A DNA stretch of 64,000 nucleotides from Pseudomonas thermotolerans DSM 14292 (GCF_000364625.1 NZ_KB822607.1:95555-159554), one strand, 5' to 3'; shown: positions 17,850-28,797, counted from the first letter of the stretch. A program made the numbers and translations. Notes: generated from the letters alone by a model not told the origin.

Positions 17850-17893
17850 AAATATCGTTTTTCTCGATATTTCGAAGCAGGATTTTCCGCTTC
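17850..17893. promoter_or_regulatory. two inverted repeats in the bioA / cytochrome b561 divergent region
   Basis: AAATATCG (17850-17857) and CGATATTT (17865-17872) form a perfect 8-bp inverted repeat with seven bases between. Immediately after lie GAAGC (17874-17878) and GCTTC (17889-17893). The region is AT-rich against a GC-rich background and lies 56-99 bases before the cytochrome b561 start. It is a good operator candidate; the cognate regulator is not identifiable from the window. Confidence 0.5.
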
Positions 17894-17948
17894 AAACCGA
17901 TGAATTTGCCGCTAGTCTATCCGTTCGTTTCCAAGGAGCCAGGAACCC

Positions 17949-18500
17949 ATGCAATGGCATAACTCACCGGCGCGCTACGGTCTGGTCAGCATCCTGCTGC
18001 ACTGGGGCGTGGCGCTGACGGTCTTCGGCCTCTTCGGCCTCGGTCTGTGGATGGTCGGCCTGGACTACTACAGCAGCTGGTACCGTAGCGCCCCGGCGTT
18101 GCACAAGGCGATCGGCCTGTGCCTGTTCGCGGCGATGCTGCTGCGCCTGGTCTGGCGCTTCCTCAGTCCGCCGCCGCCGCTGCTGGACAGTTACGGCCCG
18201 CTGACCCGCCTGGGTGCCAGGCTCGGCCATGGCCTGCTGTACCTCGGGCTGTTCGCGGTGATCATCAGCGGCTATCTGATCTCCACCGCCGACGGCCGCG
18301 GCATTGAGGTATTCGGGCTGTTCGAGGTGCCGGCGCTGGTCTCCGGCCTGCCCAACCAGGAGGACGTCGCCGGCCTGGTTCACGAGTACCTGGCCTGGGG
18401 CCTGGTGAGCCTCTCCGTGCTGCATGCCCTGGCGGCCCTCAAGCACCATTTCATCGACCGCGATGTGACCCTGAAGCGTATGCTCGGGTGCAGTCGCTGA
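17949..18500 (+). CDS. cytochrome b561 family membrane protein
   Basis: Di-haem inner-membrane cytochrome of the bacterial b561 type (CybB/YceJ family), which moves electrons between quinone and periplasmic or membrane partners. The 183 residues have four hydrophobic segments at about 13-33, 50-66, 90-110 and 145-165. Histidines placed for haem are H18 (LLHWGVAL), H54 (ALHKAIG), and pairs in LVHEYLAW and VLHALAALKHHF. The N-terminal W-H-N-S-P-A-R-Y-G is typical of the family. It starts at the ATG at 17949 with AAGGAG upstream. It is followed 39 bases later by yceI, the usual pairing. Confidence 0.92.
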   Translation: MQWHNSPARYGLVSILLHWGVALTVFGLFGLGLWMVGLDYYSSWYRSAPALHKAIGLCLFAAMLLRLVWRFLSPPPPLLDSYGPLTRLGARLGHGLLYLGLFAVIISGYLISTADGRGIEVFGLFEVPALVSGLPNQEDVAGLVHEYLAWGLVSLSVLHALAALKHHFIDRDVTLKRMLGCSR

Positions 18501-18539
18501 ACCTCCACTCCCACCGCGACAAGGAAGGAAAGACCCACC

Positions 18540-19118
18540 ATGCTGAAGAAAACCCTCGCCACCCTGGCTCTCGCCGGCAGCCTGCTGGGCGCCGGCCAGA
18601 CCCTGGCCGCCGACTACGTGATCGACAAGGAAGGCCAGCACGCCTTCATCAACTTCAAGATCAGCCACCTGGGCTACAGCTGGCTGTACGGCACCTTCAA
18701 GGATTTCGACGGCAGCTTCAGCTTCGATGCCGCCAAGCCGGAGGAGAGCAAGGTCAAGGTGACCGTCAACACCGCCAGCGTCGATTCCAACCACGCCGAG
18801 CGTGACAAGCACCTGCGCAGCGCCGACTTCCTCAACGTCGGCAAGCATCCGACCGCCACCTTCGAGTCCACCGCGGTGAAGTCCACCGGCGAGGGCACTG
18901 CCGAGATCACCGGCAACCTGACCCTCAACGGGGTGACCAAGCCGGTGGTGATCGCCGCCAAGTTCATCGGCGAGGGCCAGGATCCCTGGGGTGGCTACCG
19001 TGCCGGCTTCGAGGGCAGCACCAAGCTCCGGTTGAAGGACTTCGACATCCAGAAGGATCTCGGCCCGGCTTCCCAGGAAGTGGAGCTGATCCTCTCCGTG
19101 GAAGGCGTGCGCCAGTAA
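18540..19118 (+). CDS. periplasmic YceI family lipid-binding protein
   Basis: Secreted lipocalin-like protein of the YceI family, which binds polyisoprenoids such as ubiquinone. The 192 residues begin with a clear signal peptide (M-L-K-K, hydrophobic core, predicted cut after Q-T-L-A-A). The mature part starts with [17 protein letters not shown] and contains the conserved H-A-E-R-D-K-H-L motif and [14 protein letters not shown]. aeruginosa has related base-induced and secreted members, but I cannot assign orthology beyond the family. It is co-transcribed with the cytochrome b561 gene and ends at a strong two-way terminator. Confidence 0.93.
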   Translation: MLKKTLATLALAGSLLGAGQTLAADYVIDKEGQHAFINFKISHLGYSWLYGTFKDFDGSFSFDAAKPEESKVKVTVNTASVDSNHAERDKHLRSADFLNVGKHPTATFESTAVKSTGEGTAEITGNLTLNGVTKPVVIAAKFIGEGQDPWGGYRAGFEGSTKLRLKDFDIQKDLGPASQEVELILSVEGVRQ

Positions 19119-19140
19119 GCGCGGTTTTTTCGCGGACAAG

Positions 19141-19167
19141 AAAACGCCGGCAATTGCCGGCGTTTTT
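19141..19167. terminator. bidirectional intrinsic terminator between yceI and rhlE
   Basis: A 26-base perfect palindrome has GCCGGC arms flanked by AAAA on one side and TTTTT on the other. It can terminate the converging yceI and helicase transcripts. Confidence 0.9.
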
Positions 19168-19188
19168 CGTGGACGAGCGCGGCAGGGC

Positions 19189-21009
19189 TTATTCGCCCTC
19201 GGCGTGGTTGCGGGTCAGCAGAGCGGGCTTCTCGCCGCTGTTGCGCTTGCGGCTTTCCAGCTGCTCGAGCAGTTCGGCGGTCAGCGCGCGGTCGCGGCGC
19301 GAGTCCTTATGCAGGATGATCGGCTGGCGGGTCGGCTTGTTGATCACGCTGCCTTCCGGCCGCAGCGGCGCGTCGCTCATCAGGCTCTTGTATTCGGAAC
19401 GGCGGCCGCCGCCGCGCTTGCCGTTGCCGCGGGCCTGGGCATTACCCTGGCCCGGGCGGCGGTTCTTGGCGGCGCCGCGCTTGCCCTGGCCGCCGCGGTT
19501 GCCGGGCTGCTTGCCGTTCTGCTGGTAGGGGCTGACGTAGTCGGCGCGGTTGCCGAAGTTGTCGATCTCGTCGTCGAGGAACTCCTCGGGATCACGGTCC
19601 GGCGGCAGCGGCGGGAAGCCAATCGGAGTCGCCTGGGCCTGTTCGGCGGACTTGCCGCGGCGGCGCTTGCGACTCTTCTCCTTGCCTTTGTCCTTGCCCT
19701 TGTCCTTGCGGCCGCCGGGATGCTCCTCGGCCTTCTCCGCCTTGGCGTCCCTGGCTTCGGCCTTGTCCTTCTTGGCCGGCTGCTGCTTCTGCTGCTTGGC
19801 CTTGGGTGAGTTGCGCGGCGGGCGCGGCTCGCGGACCTCCGGCTTTTCCGCTTCCAGGGCGCTGGCGTCGAAGCCCATCAGGTCGCCGTCGGGGATCTTC
19901 TGCTTGGTCAGCTTCTCGATGCTGCGCAGCAGCTTCTCCTCGTCCGGGGCGACCAGCGAGATGGCCTCGCCGCTGCGGCCGGCACGGCCGGTGCGACCGA
20001 TGCGGTGGACGTAGTCCTCCTCGACGTTGGGCAGCTCGAAGTTGACTACGTGGGGCAACTGGTCGATGTCCAGGCCGCGGGCGGCGATATCGGTGGCCAC
20101 CAGCACGCGCACGGCGTTCGCCTTGAAGTCGGCGAGCGCCTTGGTGCGCGCGTTCTGGCTCTTGTTGCCGTGGATTGCCAGGGCCGGCAGGCCGTGCTTG
20201 CTGAGGTACTCGGCGAGGCGGTTGGCGCCGTGCTTGGTGCGGGTGAAGACCAGCACCTGTTCCCAGGCGCCCATGGTGATCAGGTGGGCGAGCAGGGCGC
20301 GCTTGTGCCCGGCGGGGATACGGTAGACGCGCTGCTCGATGCGTTCCACCGTGGTGTTCGGCGGGGTGACCTCGATGCGCTCGGGGTCGTGCAGCAGCTT
20401 GCTGGCCAGCTCGACGATGTCCTTGGAGAAGGTCGCCGAGAACAGCAGGTTCTGACGCTTCGCCGGGAGCAGGGCGAGGACCTTCTTGACGTCGTGGATG
20501 AAGCCCATGTCGAGCATGCGGTCGGCTTCGTCGAGGACCAGGGTCTGCACGTGGGAAAGATCCACGGCGCCCTGGCCGGCCAGGTCGAGCAGGCGGCCGG
20601 GGCAGGCCACCAGCAGGTCGAGGCCCTTGGCCAGGGCCTGGATCTGCGGGTTCATGCCGACTCCGCCGAAGATGCAGGCGCTGCTCAGCGGCAGGTCGCG
20701 GGCATAGATCCTGAAGCTGTCGTGGACCTGGGCGGCCAGCTCGCGGGTCGGGGCGAGGACCAGTACGCGCACCTGGCGCGGGCCGGGGCGCTGGGCCTTG
20801 TCCGGGTGGCCGTTGGGGAACAGCCGCTCGAGAACGGGCAGGGCGAAGCCTGCGGTTTTACCAGTACCCGTCTGGGCGGCGACCATCAGGTCGCGGCCTT
20901 GCAACACGGCGGGAATGGCCCGCTGTTGCACCGGAGTGGGTTCGGCATAGCCGGCCGCCGCAACGGCGGTGGCCAAAGCCTCGGAGAGACCGAGGGAGGC
21001 AAAGGACAT
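19189..21009 (-). CDS. rhlE: DEAD-box ATP-dependent RNA helicase, RhlE type
   Basis: RNA helicase for RNA remodelling and turnover or ribosome assembly. It has 606 residues from the ATG at 21009 (M-S-F-A-S-L-G-L-S); an open frame extends 75 codons upstream but through non-family sequence and the promoter. The Q motif precedes Walker A AQTGTGKT, followed by the DEAD box in [13 protein letters not shown], the SAT motif in LLFSATFS and [11 protein letters not shown]. After about residue 385 comes a long Lys/Arg/Gly/Gln-rich tail, typical of the longer pseudomonad RhlE proteins and likely RNA-binding or RNase E-contacting. It lies alone behind a 5' leader of about 145 bases. Confidence 0.94.
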   Translation of the reverse strand: MSFASLGLSEALATAVAAAGYAEPTPVQQRAIPAVLQGRDLMVAAQTGTGKTAGFALPVLERLFPNGHPDKAQRPGPRQVRVLVLAPTRELAAQVHDSFRIYARDLPLSSACIFGGVGMNPQIQALAKGLDLLVACPGRLLDLAGQGAVDLSHVQTLVLDEADRMLDMGFIHDVKKVLALLPAKRQNLLFSATFSKDIVELASKLLHDPERIEVTPPNTTVERIEQRVYRIPAGHKRALLAHLITMGAWEQVLVFTRTKHGANRLAEYLSKHGLPALAIHGNKSQNARTKALADFKANAVRVLVATDIAARGLDIDQLPHVVNFELPNVEEDYVHRIGRTGRAGRSGEAISLVAPDEEKLLRSIEKLTKQKIPDGDLMGFDASALEAEKPEVREPRPPRNSPKAKQQKQQPAKKDKAEARDAKAEKAEEHPGGRKDKGKDKGKEKSRKRRRGKSAEQAQATPIGFPPLPPDRDPEEFLDDEIDNFGNRADYVSPYQQNGKQPGNRGGQGKRGAAKNRRPGQGNAQARGNGKRGGGRRSEYKSLMSDAPLRPEGSVINKPTRQPIILHKDSRRDRALTAELLEQLESRKRNSGEKPALLTRNHAEGE

Positions 21010-21159
21010 GGGCAATCCTGTCTGCTGGGGGCTGCTGCCCGCTAATGAAAAATACGAGGAACGTCGCTGGGCATGAATCGCTCGTGGCTCGAGCGATCCC
21101 GTCTGGTCGTGCTGGCGATGGGGGGCCGGCATCCGGACGCGGGCCTGGCGGGAGCCCCG

Positions 21160-21190
21160 AGTATAACAGAGCCAGAGGCCAGTCCGACAA
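21160..21190 (-). promoter_or_regulatory. possible promoter of the RhlE helicase gene
   Basis: On the minus strand a TGTTATACT extended -10 (-10 hexamer at 21160-21165) lies 19 bases after a weak -35 TTGTCG (21185-21190). This predicts a 5' leader of roughly 145 bases before the ATG at 21009, common for autoregulated helicases. Confidence 0.4.
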
Positions 21191-21274
21191 TCGCTTGTCC
21201 GCCAGCGGTCGGACGGCCGTGATCCAGGTCGCACCCGGCACGTGCAAAAGCGACCCCGGGTGCGCCGCCCGGCG

Positions 21275-22648
21275 TCAGCCCACCAGCCGGTAGCAGGGCA
21301 CGTAGGCGCTGCCGCCGGGCAGCTTCATGCGGTGCTGCTCGACGAAGGCGTGGAGCAGGCGGTCCAGCGGCTCGAGGATGGCCTTGTCGCCGGTGATCTC
21401 GTAGGGGCCGTGCTGCTCGATCAGGCGGATGCCGTTCTCCTTGACGTTGCCGGCGACGATCCCGGAGAAGGCCCGGCGCAGGTTGGCGGCCCGCTCGTGG
21501 AGCGGCAGGTCGCGGCTCAGGCGCAGGCTGGCCATGTTGGCGTGGGTCGGCTCGAAGGGGTGCTGGAAGCTCTCGTCGATCTTCAGCAGCCAGTTGAAGT
21601 GGAAGGCGTCGTTGCGCTCGCGGCGGAACTGGGTGACCGCCTTGAGCCCCCTGGCCATCTGCCGGGCGACCTCCGCCGGATCGTCGAGCACCAGACTGTA
21701 GCGCTGCTGGGCGGCCTCGCCGAGGGTGGCGCCGATGAAGGTGTGCAGCTGCTGCAGGTAGGGCTCGGCGCTCTTTGGCCCGGTGAGGATCACCGGGAAG
21801 GGCAGCTCGCGGTTGTCCGGGTGGGTGAGGATGCCCAGCAGGTAGAGGAATTCCTCGGCGGTGCCGACCCCGCCGGGAAAGATGATCACCCCGTGGCCGA
21901 GGCGCACGAAGGCCTCCAGGCGCTTCTCGATGTCGGGAAGGATCACCAGCTCGTTGACGATCGGGTTGGGCGCCTCGGCGGCGATGATCCCCGGCTCGGT
22001 GAGGCCCAGGTAGCGGCCGTGGTGGATGCGCTGCTTGGCGTGGGCGATGGCCGCGCCCTTCATCGGTCCCTTCATCACTCCCGGGCCGCAGCCGGTGCAG
22101 ATGTCCAGGCCGCGCAGCCCCAGCTCGTGGCCGACCCGCTTGCTGTACTGGTACTCGTCGCGGCTGATCGAGTGGCCGCCCCAGCAGACCACCAGGCGCG
22201 GCTCCAGGCCGCTGCGCAGGGCGCGGGCGTTGCGCAGCAGGTGGAACACGTAGTCGGTGATGCCTTCCGAGCTTTCCAGGTCGATGCGCTGGCGCTCCAG
22301 CTCGCTCTGGGTGTAGACGATGTCGCGCAGGGCGCTGAACAGCATCTCGCGGGTGCTGGCGATCATCTCGCCGTCGACGAAGGCGTCCGCCGGGGCGTTC
22401 AGCAGCTCCAGGCGGATGCCGCGGTCCTGCTGGTGGATGCGCACCTCGAAGTCCGGGTAGGCCTCGAGGATGGTCTTGGCGTTGTCGCTGTGCGAGCCGG
22501 TGTTGAGGATCGCCAGGGCGCACTGGCGGAACAGTCGGTAGACGCGCCCGGAGCCGGTCTCGCGCAACTGCTGCACTTCGCGCTGGGAGAGGGTTTCCAG
22601 GCTGCCCTTGGGGCTGACGGAGGCGTTGATGGTGGCACGTTTCGGCAT
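21275..22648 (-). CDS. ppnN: pyrimidine/purine nucleotide 5'-monophosphate nucleosidase
   Basis: YgdH/PpnN-family enzyme that splits nucleoside monophosphates into base and ribose 5-phosphate, a (p)ppGpp-regulated salvage step in E. coli. The 457 residues match the family (about 454). There is an N-terminal PpnN-specific domain, a central LOG/Rossmann domain and a C-terminal YgdH domain. The signatures [16 protein letters not shown] and [11 protein letters not shown], with its catalytic Glu, are intact, and [10 protein letters not shown] marks the nucleotide-binding strand. It starts at the ATG at 22648. The DUF3142 gene lies 84 bases upstream on the same strand. Confidence 0.93.
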   Translation of the reverse strand: MPKRATINASVSPKGSLETLSQREVQQLRETGSGRVYRLFRQCALAILNTGSHSDNAKTILEAYPDFEVRIHQQDRGIRLELLNAPADAFVDGEMIASTREMLFSALRDIVYTQSELERQRIDLESSEGITDYVFHLLRNARALRSGLEPRLVVCWGGHSISRDEYQYSKRVGHELGLRGLDICTGCGPGVMKGPMKGAAIAHAKQRIHHGRYLGLTEPGIIAAEAPNPIVNELVILPDIEKRLEAFVRLGHGVIIFPGGVGTAEEFLYLLGILTHPDNRELPFPVILTGPKSAEPYLQQLHTFIGATLGEAAQQRYSLVLDDPAEVARQMARGLKAVTQFRRERNDAFHFNWLLKIDESFQHPFEPTHANMASLRLSRDLPLHERAANLRRAFSGIVAGNVKENGIRLIEQHGPYEITGDKAILEPLDRLLHAFVEQHRMKLPGGSAYVPCYRLVG

Positions 22649-22732
22649 GTAGTCGGGTCCTGTGGCGCGCCGCCGGGCGGCGCGGAGCGATTCGATCGGG
22701 TTCCTGAAGCCGGGGTGGCGCTCGTTGGCTGA

Positions 22733-23536
22733 TTATGGCTGGCGGCCGGTCGGGGCGTGCTGGCGGGAGCCGTCCGGGTTCTGCAGAAATACCACATAGC
22801 CGCGGAACCAGGGGCTGTTTTCCAGCTCGGCCGACGCCTGCCAGTCGCCATCCTGGATCAGCCCGATGCGAAACGGCAGGCGCAGCCGCGCCAGGGCCGG
22901 CAGGTACTGCCGGTAGCCGGGGATGCTGCGGCGCCCCTGGTAGGTCTGCATCACCACCTCGTCGACCACTCCGGCGAGGCGGTTGAGCGCTGCCGGGTCG
23001 GCATTGCCGGCCCAGTCGAGCAGGCCGGTGATGCTCAGCCGGTAGCGGTCCGGCAGGCGTCGGCGCAGGTCCTCGAGAAAGACGGCGTAGTGCTCCAGGT
23101 GGCGGGTGCGGGCGTCGAAGTCGACCTGCACGCCGCCGACCCGGTTGCCGGCGCGCTGCCAGCGCTGCAACTGCGCAAGCAGCAGGGCGTGGACGTCCTC
23201 GCCCCAGTCCAGGGTATGGGCGCGGTACACCACCCAGAGCTCGAGCTCGTTGGACAGTCGCGGCACGGCCGGGTTCTGCGCGGTCATCCGTGCTGGCGGA
23301 TCGCCGGGCCGTCGCGGGCCGTCGATCTGCCCCTGCAGCACATAGAGGGTGCGCGCCTGGGCCAGCAGCGGCTGCGGGCGCACCCCGCTCCACAGCCAGA
23401 AGGCCTGGTAGTCGGCGGCCTTCACCGGCGCCGCCGCGGCTGGCCGGATGGCGCCGAGCAGCAGGGCTACCAATAGTACTTGAGCCGCTGCGCCCAGGGG
23501 GTGTCGGCGTACTGCCGCTTGAGGGTCTGGAACCAC
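22733..23536 (-). CDS. exported DUF3142 family protein, unknown function
   Basis: Function unknown. The 267 residues begin at a GTG (23536); an N-region with two Arg and a hydrophobic core (about residues 15-30, then A-A-A-A-P) looks like a signal peptide. A TTG at 23473 would cut this signal short. The body resembles a glycoside-hydrolase-like TIM barrel family: GVQVDFDARTRHL near residues 113-126 has acidic residues at a strand end, and ITGLLDW, VVMQTYQG and FRIGLIQDG look like later barrel strands. Catalytic activity is inference. The gene overlaps the upstream TPR-type gene by 70 bases, so the two are almost certainly translated as a pair. Confidence 0.8.
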   Translation of the reverse strand: MVPDPQAAVRRHPLGAAAQVLLVALLLGAIRPAAAAPVKAADYQAFWLWSGVRPQPLLAQARTLYVLQGQIDGPRRPGDPPARMTAQNPAVPRLSNELELWVVYRAHTLDWGEDVHALLLAQLQRWQRAGNRVGGVQVDFDARTRHLEHYAVFLEDLRRRLPDRYRLSITGLLDWAGNADPAALNRLAGVVDEVVMQTYQGRRSIPGYRQYLPALARLRLPFRIGLIQDGDWQASAELENSPWFRGYVVFLQNPDGSRQHAPTGRQP

Positions 23537-25617
23537 TGGCGGCGCTGCTCCTTGTCGATGTCCTGGTCGTCGCAGCCGTTGATGGCGCTGGGCGCGTAGC
23601 AGTTGATCGCGCGGAACAGCGCGTAGGCGCGCTCCTCGCGGCTGCTCTGCGGGTTGTCCAGCAGCTGCTGGTAGCCCATCAGGCGCGAACGGGGCGTGCC
23701 CGGGAACTGGCTGGGCGCGCTGCCCAGTTCGCCGGCCTCCGGCGGCTGGTCGAGCCAGTGCTGGTCGAGGCGCTTGGTCCGGAGGAAGTCGCCCAGGCAG
23801 AGCAGCCCTTGGGCGTCCTCCGGATCGGCGACGAGGCGCCGGGCGACCTCGGCCAGGGCCGGGCAGGCATAGCCGGCGTCGTTGCCGCCGGCCCAGACGA
23901 ACAGCTGAGGGTCGGGGGCCTTGGCGGGTGCCGCCGGCTGCTCGGCGAGCAGCTCGAGATCGGCGAGGAACTCGGCGTAGCGGCCGCGGCTCAGCTCGCG
24001 GTAGAGCAGGGTATAGAGCGCGGTGGCCCGCTCGCCGGGCGCGGCCTGGCGGTCGCTGGCTTGGCGGCGCAGCAGCTCGGGACCGGCGCCATAGGCGAGC
24101 AGGCGCTCGCGGATCGGCGCGCTGCGGATCGGCGAGTCGGCGGCGAACACCGTGGCTAGCTGGCCGCGGCGTTCCAGGTTGAGGGCCAGGGCCAGCTGCA
24201 GCTGGGCCTGTTGCAGAGGATCCTGGGTGCGCGCCAGCAGCGCCCGCCAGTGCTCTTCCGCCTGCTCCCCGCGGCCTAGGGCCTCGAGGGCCAGGCCACG
24301 CAGGGTTTCCTGACTGAAGGCGATGAAGTCCAGAGCCCCCGCGCTGGGCGCCGGCAGGGCATCCAGGGCCGCCTGGGGCGCGTTGCCGCGGTAGAAGTGC
24401 CAGGCGGCGACCAGGTAGGCATGCAGCCCGGGATGGCTGGCGAAGCGCGGCTGCTGAGCCTGTAGCTCGGCCAGCTCGAGGGGCGCCTGGCTCTGCCCTT
24501 GTGGATCGCGCAGGCGGATCAGGTCGAGCATGGCCAACAGGCGTGGGTCCTGGAGTTCATCGCTGGCGAGGTTGGGCAGCAGCTTGGCGTCCAGCTCGTC
24601 GATCAGCGCCAGCAGCCCGGCCTGATCCGCGTCGCTGGCGAAGGCTTCGGCAAAGGCCGCGGCCAGACGCCGGCCGTCGCCGCCCAGCCAGTAGAGGCGG
24701 CGCAGCAGGCCGCGCGCCGAGGCGGCGTAGCGGCCCTGGGGATAATCCGCCAGGTAGGCGGCGAAGGCCTGCTCGCTGGCCGCCAGGCTGGTCCGGTCGA
24801 CCTTGTCCAGGGCGAAGAAGCCGTACTCGTCGAAGGCTTCCGCCTGGGCCTGGTTGAGCGCCACCCGGCCGCTCAGGTAGCGGGCGGTTTCCCGCAGCCA
24901 GGGCTGCTGGCTGTCGGCGAGGCTGACGAAGGCGCCCTGGGCGCTGGCGAAGTCGCCGCGGTAGAAGGCCTCGGCGCCTTCCAGGTAGCGGGCGAAATCC
25001 CGGGCCTGGGGGCTGTGCAACTGTTCGGCGGCGAGCAACTGGGCGGGCGCCTCGTCCGGCCCGCAGCGGCCCAGCAGGTTCAGGCGCGCCTCGGCCAGCA
25101 CCCGGCGCTCCTCCGGGGGCAGCTCCTTGCTGGCGGCCAGGGCGGCGACGAACAGCCGGGCGCTGGGCAGGTCGTTGCTACGGCAGCGGCTGCCTTCTCC
25201 TTCGGCCAGCTGCAATCCGCGGGTGGGCGGCGGCGTATCGATGCCCAGCTGTTTCAGGTCGGCCTGCAGGGCGGCGGTTGCCGGATCGGTGGCCGTGGTG
25301 GCGGCGTCCTCGGTGTCCACCCGGTGGCGCGGGTCGAGCATGCGCAGGGTGAAGGGCACCAGGCCGTAGCCCTCCTCGTAGTCGCCCTCGGCCTGTGGTG
25401 CGCGGTTCATGCGCAGCCTGCCGTCGGCGTCGAGCAGCAGCTGCAGGTTGACCCGGCTGTCGTTGCCGGGGCTGAGAAAGGCCAGGTTGTCGCACATCCA
25501 GAGCTGGTCGGAGACCAGCTTCCAGCTCGGCGAGCAGAGCAGGTCGGAGCTGGCCAGGGCGGCGGGAACGTGTACGCCGGTGAGCAGGGCCAGCGGCAGG
25601 AGGCGCTTGAAGATCAT
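23467..25617 (-). CDS. large exported TPR-like repeat protein, unknown function
   Basis: A 716-residue secreted protein with a signal peptide (M-I-F-K-R-L, cleavage near A-L-A-S). No proper lipobox is present, although a Cys occurs a few residues into the mature part. Most of the chain is Ala/Leu-rich paired helices of the tetratricopeptide/BamD-like kind (for example ARYLEGAEAFYRGDFASAQG and ALEALGRGEQAEEHW). There is a Cys-containing N-terminal region (residues 24-45) and Cys pairs near the C-terminus (INCYAPSAINGCDDQD). This suggests a periplasmic scaffold with disulfides. It lies 45 bases after metF and overlaps the DUF3142 gene. I cannot assign a function. Confidence 0.85.
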   Translation of the reverse strand: MIFKRLLPLALLTGVHVPAALASSDLLCSPSWKLVSDQLWMCDNLAFLSPGNDSRVNLQLLLDADGRLRMNRAPQAEGDYEEGYGLVPFTLRMLDPRHRVDTEDAATTATDPATAALQADLKQLGIDTPPPTRGLQLAEGEGSRCRSNDLPSARLFVAALAASKELPPEERRVLAEARLNLLGRCGPDEAPAQLLAAEQLHSPQARDFARYLEGAEAFYRGDFASAQGAFVSLADSQQPWLRETARYLSGRVALNQAQAEAFDEYGFFALDKVDRTSLAASEQAFAAYLADYPQGRYAASARGLLRRLYWLGGDGRRLAAAFAEAFASDADQAGLLALIDELDAKLLPNLASDELQDPRLLAMLDLIRLRDPQGQSQAPLELAELQAQQPRFASHPGLHAYLVAAWHFYRGNAPQAALDALPAPSAGALDFIAFSQETLRGLALEALGRGEQAEEHWRALLARTQDPLQQAQLQLALALNLERRGQLATVFAADSPIRSAPIRERLLAYGAGPELLRRQASDRQAAPGERATALYTLLYRELSRGRYAEFLADLELLAEQPAAPAKAPDPQLFVWAGGNDAGYACPALAEVARRLVADPEDAQGLLCLGDFLRTKRLDQHWLDQPPEAGELGSAPSQFPGTPRSRLMGYQQLLDNPQSSREERAYALFRAINCYAPSAINGCDDQDIDKEQRRQWFQTLKRQYADTPWAQRLKYYW

Positions 25618-25662
25618 GGGCTCGTCCTTGAGCGGGAGCCGCGCCGCGGCTCCCTGCCGGTT

Positions 25663-26508
25663 TTAGCGTTTGAGGTTGAGGTTCTTCCAGATCGCCAGGC
25701 TGGGGGCGGCCTGGTTCAGGGTATAGAAGTGCAGGCCGGGGGCGCCGCCGGCCAGCAGGCGTTCGCACATCTCGGTGACCACCTGCTCGCCGAACGCCTG
25801 GATGCTCTCCACGTCGTCGCCGTAGGCCTCCAGCTGCTTGCGGATCCAGCGCGGGATTTCCGCGCCGCAGGCGTCGGAGAAGCGCGCCAGCTTGCTGTAG
25901 TTGGTGATCGGCATGATCCCCGGCACCACCGGGACGTCCACGCCCAGCTTGCGCACCCGGTCGACGAAGTAGAAGTAGCTGTCGGCGTTGAAGAAGTACT
26001 GGGTGATGGCGCTGTCGGCGCCGGCCCGGACCTTGCGCACGAAGTTGGCCAGGTCTGCCTCGAAGTTGCGTGCCTGGGGGTGCATTTCCGGATAGGCGGC
26101 CACCTCGATGTGGAAGCGGTCGCCGGTCTCGGCGCGGATGAACTCCACCAGGTCGCTGGCGTGGCGCAGCTCGCCGCTGGCCATGCCCATGCCGGACGGC
26201 AGGTCGCCGCGCAGGGCGACGATGCGGCGGATGCCGGCGTTCTGGTACTGCTCGAGCAGGGCGCGCAGTTCGGCCTTGCTGTCGCCGACGCAGGACAGGT
26301 GCGGCGCGGTGGGCACCTGCACCTCGCTGTCCAGCTGCAGCACGGTGCTCAGGGTGCGGTCGCGGGTCGAACCGCCGGCGCCGTAGGTGCAGGAGAAGAA
26401 ATCGGGGTGGTAGGCGGCCAGCTCACGGGCGGTGGCCAGCAGCTTTTCGTGGCCGGCCTCGGTCTTCGCCGGGAAGAACTCGAAGCTGTAGCGGCGTTCT
26501 TGACTCAT
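25663..26508 (-). CDS. metF: 5,10-methylenetetrahydrofolate reductase
   Basis: FAD enzyme that reduces methylene-THF to methyl-THF, the methyl donor for methionine synthesis. The 281 residues are the bacterial single-domain length. The N-terminal SFEFFPAKTEAG carries the catalytic Glu of the family motif. FSCTYGAGGSTRDRT, ALRGD and the VPGIMPITNYSKL block are all conserved. The ATG at 26508 follows ahcY by 73 bases on the same strand. Coupling to ahcY places homocysteine release and remethylation in one transcription unit, so the SAH riboswitch upstream may also affect metF through readthrough. Confidence 0.96.
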   Translation of the reverse strand: MSQERRYSFEFFPAKTEAGHEKLLATARELAAYHPDFFSCTYGAGGSTRDRTLSTVLQLDSEVQVPTAPHLSCVGDSKAELRALLEQYQNAGIRRIVALRGDLPSGMGMASGELRHASDLVEFIRAETGDRFHIEVAAYPEMHPQARNFEADLANFVRKVRAGADSAITQYFFNADSYFYFVDRVRKLGVDVPVVPGIMPITNYSKLARFSDACGAEIPRWIRKQLEAYGDDVESIQAFGEQVVTEMCERLLAGGAPGLHFYTLNQAAPSLAIWKNLNLKR

Positions 26509-26581
26509 GAAGGTTCCCTTCGACGGCGGGGCAGCGGGCCGGGCCGGCGCATCGCGCAGGCCGCGGCCGCCGCCCGGGCTC

Positions 26582-27991
<1,410 letters not shown>

Positions 27992-28021
27992 GAAATGAGT
28001 CTCCATTCGTTCAGTGCGAAT

Positions 28022-28140
28022 GGGCGCCGTTGATGCGTTCGGGACAACGCCCCATCCGAGCCTGACAGGCGCCGGCCGGATTTCGCGCCGATCTGTGCCG
28101 GTGCGAAACAGCCAGCGGCTGCTGCAGCGCCCCTCGGATG
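28022..28140 (-). ncRNA. S-adenosylhomocysteine (SAH) riboswitch upstream of ahcY
   Basis: On the minus strand, P1 is eight perfect pairs, CATCCGAG (28140-28133) with CTCGGATG (28060-28053). Directly after the 5' strand comes the conserved GCGCTGCAGC. The 3' side of the core carries CAGGCTCGG. The pseudoknot GGGCGC (28132-28127) with GCGCCC (28027-28022) is six perfect pairs. Order, spacing and conserved bases fit the published SAH aptamer, an ON switch of ahcY operons known in pseudomonads. It ends 30 bases before the ahcY start. Identified by eye, without a covariance search. Confidence 0.93.
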
Positions 28141-28185
28141 GGTGGCGGGCACGCCCGGGCGGTGCCGGGCGAGTGAAACCACGGG

Positions 28186-28214
28186 ATTATAGCCGGCCAC
28201 GCCGCCCAGCCCAA
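28186..28214 (-). promoter_or_regulatory. sigma-70 promoter of ahcY
   Basis: Minus-strand -10 TATAAT (28186-28191, perfect) lies 17 bases from -35 TTGGGC (28209-28214). The start point would be near 28180, about 40 bases before the riboswitch P1, so the aptamer is fully within the 5' leader. Confidence 0.85.
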
Positions 28215-28314
28215 GTCCGTTAGGAGGCTATCGGACCCATTGAGAGAGTTGTCGGGACAATCCCGCGCCAGGCGCGGAGAATGGCGGAACCTGACCAGAC
28301 AGACAGGAGTCGTC

Positions 28315-28704
28315 ATGAATTTCCACACCCGCAAGTGGGTCAAGCCCGAAGACCTGAATGCCAACGGCACGCTTTTTGGGGGCAGCCTGCTGAGGTGGGT
28401 GGACGAGGAGGCGGCCATCTACGCCATCGTCCAGCTCGGCAACCAGAAGGTGGTGACCAAGTTCATCTCGGAGATCAACTTCGTCAGTTCGGCGCGCCAG
28501 GGCGACATCATCGAGCTGGGCATCACCGCCACCGAGTTCGGCCGTACTTCCATCACTCTGACCTGCGAGGTGCGCAACAAGATCACCCGCAAGAGCATCC
28601 TGACCATCGACAAGCTGGTGTTCGTCAACCTCGGCGAAGACGGTCAGCCCAAGCCCCACGGCAAGACCGAGATCACCTACATCAAGGACCAGTTCAACGA
28701 CTGA
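28315..28704 (+). CDS. hotdog-fold acyl-CoA thioesterase (YciA/BACH type)
   Basis: Hydrolyses acyl-CoA thioesters. The 129 residues from the ATG at 28315 have AGGAG upstream; an earlier in-frame ATG at 28240 gives a non-family extension. NANGTLFGGSLLRWVDEEAA (residues 14-33) is the catalytic block of acyl-CoA hydrolases of this type, with the acidic catalytic residue in WVDEEA. The HGKTEITYIKDQF tail is short, so this is the single-domain form. The natural chain length cannot be told. It is divergent from ahcY. Confidence 0.9.
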   Translation: MNFHTRKWVKPEDLNANGTLFGGSLLRWVDEEAAIYAIVQLGNQKVVTKFISEINFVSSARQGDIIELGITATEFGRTSITLTCEVRNKITRKSILTIDKLVFVNLGEDGQPKPHGKTEITYIKDQFND

Positions 28705-28797
28705 TCCGCTCGGCAGCGGCGAGTGGCGTTTGGGCCAAGGCGCGGCCGCGGGTTTCCCGGCAGGCTGGGGACTTTCCTGGCCGACGAGGAGTTGCCC

